NCBI GenBank assembly: GCA_030267965.1 | Contig: BRYA01000352.1 | Location: 61,848-88,435, forward strand | DNA length: 26,588 nt | Direction: 5' to 3' | From: Triparma columacea | Lineage: Eukaryota; Sar; Bolidophyceae; Parmales; Triparmaceae | In this document: positions 21,087-26,588 of the stretch, piece after piece | Position numbering within the stretch: position 1 is the stretch's first letter | How the letters are laid out: each line of letters starts with the position of its first letter | Position numbers and translations under genes: made by a program | The notes under the pieces: model-generated | Database searches by the model: none | Seen by the model: the letters and a program-made list of their open reading frames with translations, nothing else | What the model was told of the DNA's origin: nothing

Positions 21087-23848
21087 TTATGCGCACTCAT
21101 AGCAGAGAATGTACGCGGACTTCTTGCCCTCGTCACCCATAACATCAGACGCCGACGTGGGCTTGGCGACCGAGTCGTTGTAGTTTGTCCACTTTCCATC
21201 GGACCCCAGCGCATCCGTGACGTAGTGGCCGCTCCCCGCGTCCTTGCCAACGTGATGCACAACCGAAACAAGCTTGAAATCAGCCTCCTTGCCCTTTTGG
21301 GCGCCTTCCAGGTACTTGGTGAGGGAAGCGCTCTCCCCAAAGGCGACCTCGTTAGTCACCTTCTTGTACTCCCACTGCCCCGCCTCCACGCCCTCAGCGA
21401 CGAAACGCTTCAGGTGCAAGAGCAGCGCCCCAGGGGCCTTCGAGAGCTTCTTGGTCTGGGTGGCCTCCTTCCCGGGGCACTTCTCGCAGTCAATCTCGAG
21501 TATTTCCGTGTTAAAAAAATTGTCGAGCGCCGAGTTCAAGTCGCTCTTCACGTCAATAGAGAAATGGCGGTAGTATTCAACCTGCGAGCGGGCCCAACCG
21601 CACTGGTTGCAGCAAAGCTTAACATCGACGCTGGCCTCGAAGCAATTGTCAGTGGGGAAGAGGAAGGGTGGTACCTTGGCTGAGTTTAGCTTGGTTGCAT
21701 TCGATGGGGTAATGGACGGGGTGGGGGCGGGTGACGCGGCATCAGAGGAAAATGAAGCGGACGTGGATGTTGAGGCAGGGGGCTCGGCGGGAGTGGCAGC
21801 TGTGACCGCGGGGGATGCAAGGGTTTCGGCTTGGAGGGGGGTAGCGGAGGCCACGGGAGGGGGGTCGTTCGAAGCATCTGCGACAAGGGGGGGTGCGTCA
21901 GTGGGCAGAAGATTACATTTTGTGCTTTGATGTCGCCTCCTCTCTCTGCTCCTCACGACGGTCTTTCACTTCTTGTCCGTTCTCACCTAACACGCTCTCT
22001 TTTCTTTCTTGCTTCTGCTCGTACTCCTCGGCCAGATAATCGATGAAGTCGCTCAGGAACTCATGAGCGTCTTGCTGGCTGTTTCCTCGGAACCTATTCC
22101 CCAGCTTGTCCATGGTGGTCTTAAGCGCCTTTGCGTCGCCCTGGCGCCCTTCCCTTGTCTCAGCGAGCTGGAGGAAAGCCTCGTGCAAGGGGAACTTTGC
22201 ACCGTCCTTGTTAGCCTTGTCCGTGAGCAGCTGCGATAAGTGATGGAGGGTTAGTTATAGGTACTTTCGCTCATTCGACATTTCATCCATTCTCACCTTC
22301 TTGAGCTCCTCGCCCTTCATCTCCTTCACGAAGGAAGGGATGGAGAGGAGGCACTGAACGACGGCATTCATATAGCAAGAGTTCCCGATGTTGGTCAGCC
22401 CCCCAGTTCGCACAATCGTCGTCTTGAAGAGAGAAGAGCCGCTGGACCTCACGAAATTCTTATTGGTGGAGGAGGAGGACTTTACATAAGGGTTGAGAGG
22501 CATCTTTGTGCGCGCGGGGAAAGGGGACTGCTGCTTCTTCTTCTGCTTCTCCAGTTGCATCAAGCGGCGCTTCTCCATAATTCTTTCCTTTGTGGAGCCC
22601 TCGCCAGAGGACGGAGCCGAAGTGGGACCGAGCATCGCATCAAGGGCAGCCTTACTCTTGGCATGAAGCTTTGCCTGCTTCGCCTCCTCAGTCTCCTCCG
22701 GCAAGGCCTCGTCGTCCGAATCGACGAACCTGACGTTCTTCCTCTTGAACGACTTGAGTGCCCCCTGCTTCTTAGATGACGACCCAAAGTTGAGCCGACG
22801 TGGGCCACTGGAACCAGAGGAAACGCTCCCCTCCTCCTCCTCCTCCACGTCGTCGTCGTCGCTGTCTTGGATAGGATCGTTTAGGACCGAGTTGGAGAGA
22901 CTCGCGTTGAGGGGAGTGGAGGCGTCAGGGGAGGAGAGCTTCAGCTTCTTCTTGGTAGCTGGGGCCGGGGAAGAAGGGGAAGGGGGGGGGGAAGGTGGGG
23001 AAGGCTCTGCTACAGCAGCAGTTGCCTTGCGTTTTTTCTTGAAGGAGCGCTGTTCCCTCTCCCTAATCTTGGCCCTAATCTTCTCGCGATGCTGGATGGC
23101 CTTGAGGCTCTTGTCGCTGGGAGAGAAGACACCGGGGTCATCGATGGACGAGGATGACGTAGAAGAGGGAGAGTCGTTGGCGCGCTTGGTGTTCGAGGAG
23201 GCAGCCTCGAAAGCCTCAGAGGCGTCGCGCTCAGCGTTGGCAAGGGTCCTGAATGCCTTGGTCTTCTGACCATAACCCTTCGCCACCTTCTGGCGGCCAA
23301 ACCTAGAAGCAGGGGGGGGAGAGTACTCCTCATTGTAGTCCTCCTTCTTGGCGTCCTGTCGTTCCCTGTAGTCGGTAACTGTAGGTATCACCTTGTTGTC
23401 GACAAAATCCTCCATCATATCGAGCTGTGCGGGGAGTTAGATAAGCAAGTGGGGCGAGGCGGGGAAGGGGGGGGGGGGGGGGAGGGGGCAATGCAGTCGC
23501 GACACATCCTCTCACCTCATCCTGATCGTCTTCGCCCACAGTGCAGATCAACACCTTGTCCTTGACCTTTAAAATGAGCCTGTGGGAGCGAGGAGGGGGG
23601 GGAAGAAGGGTGAGAATCCAAGCTAGGAAATATATAGGCCAGGATCGAAACTGATTGCCCACGTACTTGTTGTGTTCCCAATGAAGGCCTCCCTCCTTAA
23701 TGTCTTTGATCTTCAGCACCCAGTTGTCGACCAGGAATTGATGATGTCTCATGTCCAAAACGAGCTCCAACTTCTTCACAGACTTTCTGATCTTCTTCAC
23801 TTTGAGTTGGATAGACTGGCACGGGAGGGTTTGGATGTGCCTCTTCAT
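21087..23848 (-). CDS. Ubiquitin carboxyl-terminal hydrolase, USP37-like, with N-terminal PH-like region
   Basis: Five minus-strand exons: 23848-23667, 23579-23516, 23424-22297, 22230-21987 and 21877-21087 (phases 2, 0, 0, 1; introns 87, 91, 66 and 109 nt) give 802 residues. USPs are cysteine proteases that remove ubiquitin from proteins; USP37 relatives act in the nucleus on cell-cycle and replication proteins. The Cys box GGLTNIGNSCYMNAVVQC has catalytic Cys432; QQDAHEFL follows; the His box is GSGHYVTD (His757) with WTNYNDS (Asp774). A zinc-finger pair CNQC..CEKC is kept. Residues 1-100 resemble the PH domain of USP37 (LKIKDIKEGGLHW, then LILKVKDKVLICTV). Between is a long acidic/basic disordered region with KKKRK and Ser/Asp/Glu runs. 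No inserted ubiquitin-interacting motifs are evident, unlike animal USP37. Confidence 0.9.
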
Positions 23849-24246
23849 ATTTTCACAGTATTTTCAACAACTAGTTCGGAAAATGGGCGGAGGGAAATAT
23901 AGAATGAGAGCAAGGGGAGCTTTCGAGGGGCGAAGATAGACTAGGGATACTTTTGGGGTATGTGATGAGTTGGTTCGACGGGAAAGAAGGTCAGTGTCGA
24001 CTGGTTAGACTGGTTACTGGTTAAAAATAAAATGCTCTCTCTGGTTTAAGGCAAAATTTTAGAGGGAGGGAAATTAAGAGGCTGCAGCAGCTTTACTAGA
24101 AGCTCATTTTATCGTGAAAGTAAAGTATAGCCACAAGTGAAGTGACCCAAGCTCATTTTATCTTGAAAGTAAAGTACAGCCACAAGTGAAGTGACCTAAG
24201 CTCGTCGACAGATTGTAAGAAGAAAGAGGAAAGATTCTTTCATCTG
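23849..24246. promoter_or_regulatory. Divergent intergenic region with a 49-bp tandem repeat
   Basis: These 398 bases separate outward-facing USP and pseudouridine synthase genes. Short GACTGGTTA-type repeats lie at about 23998-24024, and the 49-bp tandem repeat starts at 24100. I see no TATA box and no supported open frame. Confidence 0.4.
24100..24203. repeat. 49-bp tandem repeat, 2.1 copies
   Basis: Copies at 24100-24148 and 24149-24197 match at 46 of 49 positions; a six-base start of a third copy (AAGCTC) follows. It lies 45-145 bases before the pseudouridine synthase ATG, so it may affect transcription start or the 5' leader. Confidence 0.85.
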
Positions 24247-25342
24247 ATGGGGAAGAAGGGGCGTGTGCAGCTTGGCAAAGCGTTGGAGATGATGGGTAAG
24301 GTGAAGGGAAGAAGGGACGCGAAGCGGCTCATCGGGTCTGGGAGGGTGATTGTGATGGGTATGGTGGCGAACAGTGCTGCCATGAAGGTTGAGTTGGAGA
24401 GCATGGAGAAGGAGGTGCAAGTTCTCGAGGCGGAGGCTGGGTTGGCTAAGGAGGTACAGGAGGGATCGTCAAAACGGCAAAAGATCGAGAAGAATGATGA
24501 CACGCACCAGTTTTGTGTGGCTTACAACAAGCCATGTGGAATGGAGTGCACCTGCGCCGAGGGAGAAGGTGGGACCAAGACATTGCTTGACATTCAACCC
24601 TCGTTGCCGTCTTTTCACTACAAGGCCGTTGGTAGATTAGGTGAGAATTGACTAAACAGATGGAAGGCTGAGCGAAAACGAACGAAAAATCTAAACACGC
24701 AAACTGCCATTCCTTCCTTCGCTTCCGCTATCTGCAGATCGCCACTCCTGCGGGCTCCTCCTTTTCAGCCGATTCGGGACGCTGACATCCGCTCTGCTGG
24801 CCCCCAAGAATGCGGTAGAAAGAGAGTATGAGATAGTAGTCTGCGGGGATGTGGGGGAGGAGGGGAGCGAGAAGGCGAGAGATATAGCTAGGAGGGTTTG
24901 CGAGGGGGTTCAAACGGACTACGGGAAATTTAAGGGGCGAATAAGGTGGATGAAGAGGTGTGAGGAGGGAGAAATGTGGGAGCACCGTTCTTGCACGAAG
25001 GGGACGGGAGGAGAGAGAAACGACAGATGGAATGATTGGGCGGAGGGCGAAGGAGAGGAGGAGAGGGTGGGGAGGAGGGGGGAGGAAAAGGGAAAGGAAA
25101 AGGAGGAGGTGTTTTCTAAGATCCGCGTCGTTGTGGAGGAGGGGAAGAAGAGAATGGTTCGCCGCCTCTTCGCTGGACTCACGGAAAACTTCCACGTCAT
25201 GAATTTGAAGAGGGTAAGGTACGGAGGGGTTGAAATCGGAGATTTGGGAGTAGGCAGGTGGAGGCAATTGACGGAACAGGAAACCGAGTTTTGCAAGCAA
25301 TGCGTGAAGGGGTTTGAGGAGGGGGGGAAGGAGTGGATTTGA
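24247..25342 (+). CDS. RsuA/RluB/RluE-family rRNA pseudouridine synthase
   Basis: Exons 24247-24640 and 24738-25342, phase 1, intron 97 nt (GTGAGA/TCTGCAG), 332 residues. It should isomerise a uridine in ribosomal RNA. An S4 RNA-binding domain occupies about residues 7-52 (LGKALEMMGKVKGRRDAKRLIGSGRVIV). The catalytic region has YNKPCGMECT, then GRLDRHSCGLLLFSRFG with catalytic Asp132, whose codon spans the splice junction, and VVVEEGKKRMVRRLFAGL..VMNLKRVRYGGVEIGDLGVGRWRQLTEQE at the C terminus. A charged insert of about 35 residues rich in Glu/Arg/Lys breaks the catalytic domain. No secretory leader or mitochondrial presequence is seen from the ATG at 24247, so the place of action is uncertain; an upstream exon carrying one cannot be excluded. 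Confidence 0.88.
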
Positions 25343-25356
25343 CGAGTGGATTTGAC
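25331..25356. repeat. 13-bp tandem duplication spanning a stop codon
   Basis: GAGTGGATTTGAC occurs twice in a row; the first copy holds the last two codons and the TGA stop of the pseudouridine synthase gene. Confidence 0.9.
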
Positions 25357-26148
25357 CTGTCTGGAGAGTGGTTGTGAAGTGCGAAAGGCTGGGGGTAAGA
25401 GTCAAGGAAGAGGATCGCTGACGCAGCTTGGTGGACTTTTAGGAAGGAGGGGATCAGATGAGAATATGGTCGGAGGATCTTCTAGCCGAGAGCGGGGTGG
25501 TGTGAGGGAAATTAATGAAATGTTTACTTGCAAAAATTAATACACTCCATCTTTTTCTTGCTTGTGCGAAACGTGCTTTTGTTCTCATGGTGCACGCTGT
25601 TAGGGTTTGTTAGGAGGATTTCATTGGACTGGATGGAAGCAAAATTAATACATTTTTTGACTGAACACCGTAGTGCTTTGTTTATACACATCGGACTCTT
25701 CCATATATACATTCAATCAGCCTTATAACGTTTTAATCTCCTGAGGAGGTACTTGGGGCTTCAGACCAAGCTTCTCCATTTTCGAGGCACCGGCACGAGG
25801 GCAGGGAATTACTCTTGTCATTGAGTGGGAAGGACAGAAACGAGTAAAGGTGAGGGATCGCAGGGGGATCGGGGGCCCGGGGGAGGGGAGGTGGGGAGCG
25901 GATTGGAGAGGGGAGGGAGGAAGGAGGGAGGAAGAGACCTCAAGAGAGCGAGTCCGGTTCGGTGATTTTCTTTGTTTCAAGATGGATAAAAATGAGAAAA
26001 ATGGCAAAAATTGGATTTCTCCCGAGGGGCCTGGGAAATAACATTATTTTGGACTTTTACGGCAACGTTACCCCGCTAACTATTTTCGAGGTGTCTCACC
26101 CAGCTCTTTCCTCCGCACTTTCGTTTCCCGCCGCGCTCTCACAGGCTA
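25343..26148. other. Intergenic stretch, no supported gene
   Basis: This 806-base gap holds an AT-rich part (about 25500-25740) in which open frames occur on both strands without any domain, two copies of a GCAAAA(A)TTAATACA-type sequence about 110 bases apart (25529 and 25639), and a purine-rich plus-strand block (25850-25950). GT-AG-like pairs (donor-like AAAG|GTGAGG at 25850; acceptor-like TTTCAAG near 25980; CTCACAG at 26144) hint that the 5' leader of the last gene may be spliced, but no frame supports this. Confidence 0.4.
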
Positions 26149-26588
26149 ATGTCGGACGTCGTAAAACTCAACTCAATCTTGAAGCAGAGGGACGAGAAGA
26201 TTGCAAAACTCGAGGCTGCAAATGCCGAACATGCGTCCAACTTTGCTGCTACCGCTATGGCTGCTAATGAGCTTGCTGCTGCTGTCAATGACGCGTCTAA
26301 CCTTGTCGAAAATGCAGCTGGCATTGTCACGGTTGTAAATGACCTTGCCGTCACCCTTAGGGCCGCGGCAGATCGCGCCGCAGCTCACGAACGTGCCGCC
26401 GACCGCGTTGAGACCATCGAGGTAGCACAACACCGCGCCGTTGTCCCCAAGGCCACCGAAGACTATGTCGACGCCCCTGAGGTTGCCGCAGAGAATACTG
26501 CCGCCCCTGAGCCTGTCGATGACTCTGCTGCAGCCCTTGATGAGGTTGCCGCAGAGAATACTGCCGCCCCTGAGGCCGTCGATGACTC
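26149..26588 (+). CDS. Ala/Glu/Asp-rich repeat protein, 3' part outside the window
   Basis: An open frame starts at ATG 26149 and runs to the right edge without a stop (146 codons). The N terminus is helical and likely coiled coil (LNSILKQRDEKIAKLEAANA), followed by Ala/Asn/Val-rich heptad-like sequence up to about residue 105, then acidic repeats. A 63-base unit (from 26479 and again from 26542) encodes a 21-residue repeat with EVAAENTAAPE and VDDS. A candidate acceptor CTCTCACAG lies just before the ATG, so the leader may be spliced. No signal peptide or named domain is seen; it could be a structural or scaffold-type protein. Third-codon positions rich in C and T argue for real coding sequence. 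Confidence 0.65.
   Translation, partial: MSDVVKLNSILKQRDEKIAKLEAANAEHASNFAATAMAANELAAAVNDASNLVENAAGIVTVVNDLAVTLRAAADRAAAHERAADRVETIEVAQHRAVVPKATEDYVDAPEVAAENTAAPEPVDDSAAALDEVAAENTAAPEAVDD
26479..26588 (+). repeat. 63-bp coding tandem repeat running off the window
   Basis: The first 33 bases of each unit are identical at the DNA level and a GTCGATGACTC block recurs in both, so this is a recent in-frame duplication. More copies may follow outside the window. Confidence 0.8.

Noticed and set aside
21607..21930. 107-codon Gly/Ala/Val-rich plus-strand frame
   Set aside because: Antisense to the low-complexity linker of the USP gene; such linkers often leave the opposite strand open.
25723..26007. 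Minus-strand terminal exon ending PQEIKTL
   Set aside because: The only ATG leaves 32 codons, the upstream part is a CT-rich stretch, and no donor/acceptor pair gives a convincing model.
25962..26267. 101-codon plus-strand frame starting MIFFVSRWIK
   Set aside because: It overlaps the start of the Ala-rich gene in another frame. Its end is a Cys/Arg-rich out-of-frame reading of that gene; splicing at 26090/26144 would need a 54-nt intron, shorter than any other here.

Overview
The window is nuclear DNA of a eukaryote, most likely a photosynthetic stramenopile-type microalga with a compact genome (a bolidophyte, pelagophyte or diatom relative; the exact group is inference). The reasons: 14 complete genes and one gene cut by the right edge fit in 26.6 kb. 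At least 26 short GT-AG introns (66-226 nt) interrupt them. Intergenic gaps are mostly under 400 bp. Two predicted proteins start with hydrophobic secretory leaders, one of them an organelle-type MutS (MSH1), which fits a plastid surrounded by extra membranes. No ribosomal RNA, tRNA, CRISPR array, bacterial operon or clear virus is visible.

Layout, left to right: 1-690 AT-rich flank holding a 77-bp foldback with a T5 tract; 691-1692 (+) PlsC-type acyltransferase; 1757-3272 (-) secretory-leader protein with a run of Pro-His heptads; 3423-4662 (+) type I protein arginine methyltransferase; 4761-8146 (+) MSH1 with C-terminal GIY-YIG nuclease; 8243-9565 (-) PPPDE/DeSI-type peptidase; 9778-11556 (-) PP1 phosphatase catalytic subunit; 11906-12907 (+) unknown protein; 13250-14072 (+) probable pICln; 14156-15764 (-) ERV46/ERGIC3; 16323-16956 (+) mitochondrial acyl carrier protein; 17301-20158 (+) large PARP-like/EF-hand/coiled-coil/TLDc protein; 20358-20994 (+) small charged protein; 21087-23848 (-) USP37-type deubiquitinase; 24247-25342 (+) RsuA/RluB-type pseudouridine synthase; 26149-right edge (+) Ala-rich repeat protein, partial.

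The genes are ordinary housekeeping neighbours rather than one pathway: lipid acylation, arginine methylation (PRMT, and pICln whose family presents Sm proteins to PRMT5), organelle DNA repair, ubiquitin/SUMO removal, ER-Golgi transport, mitochondrial ACP and RNA modification. Orientation alternates, giving tight convergent pairs (64-96 bp) and divergent pairs with shared promoters (150-560 bp).

The most interesting objects are the 817-residue protein that joins a degenerate PARP-fold region (with an EF-hand in the loop before its last motif) to a TLDc domain, the Pro-His heptad protein, the plastid-type MSH1, and a 203-bp inverted-repeat element whose right end supplies a TATA-like sequence next to the ACP gene. 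Exon boundaries were read by eye from splice signals, reading phase and protein family conservation; no transcript data were available.
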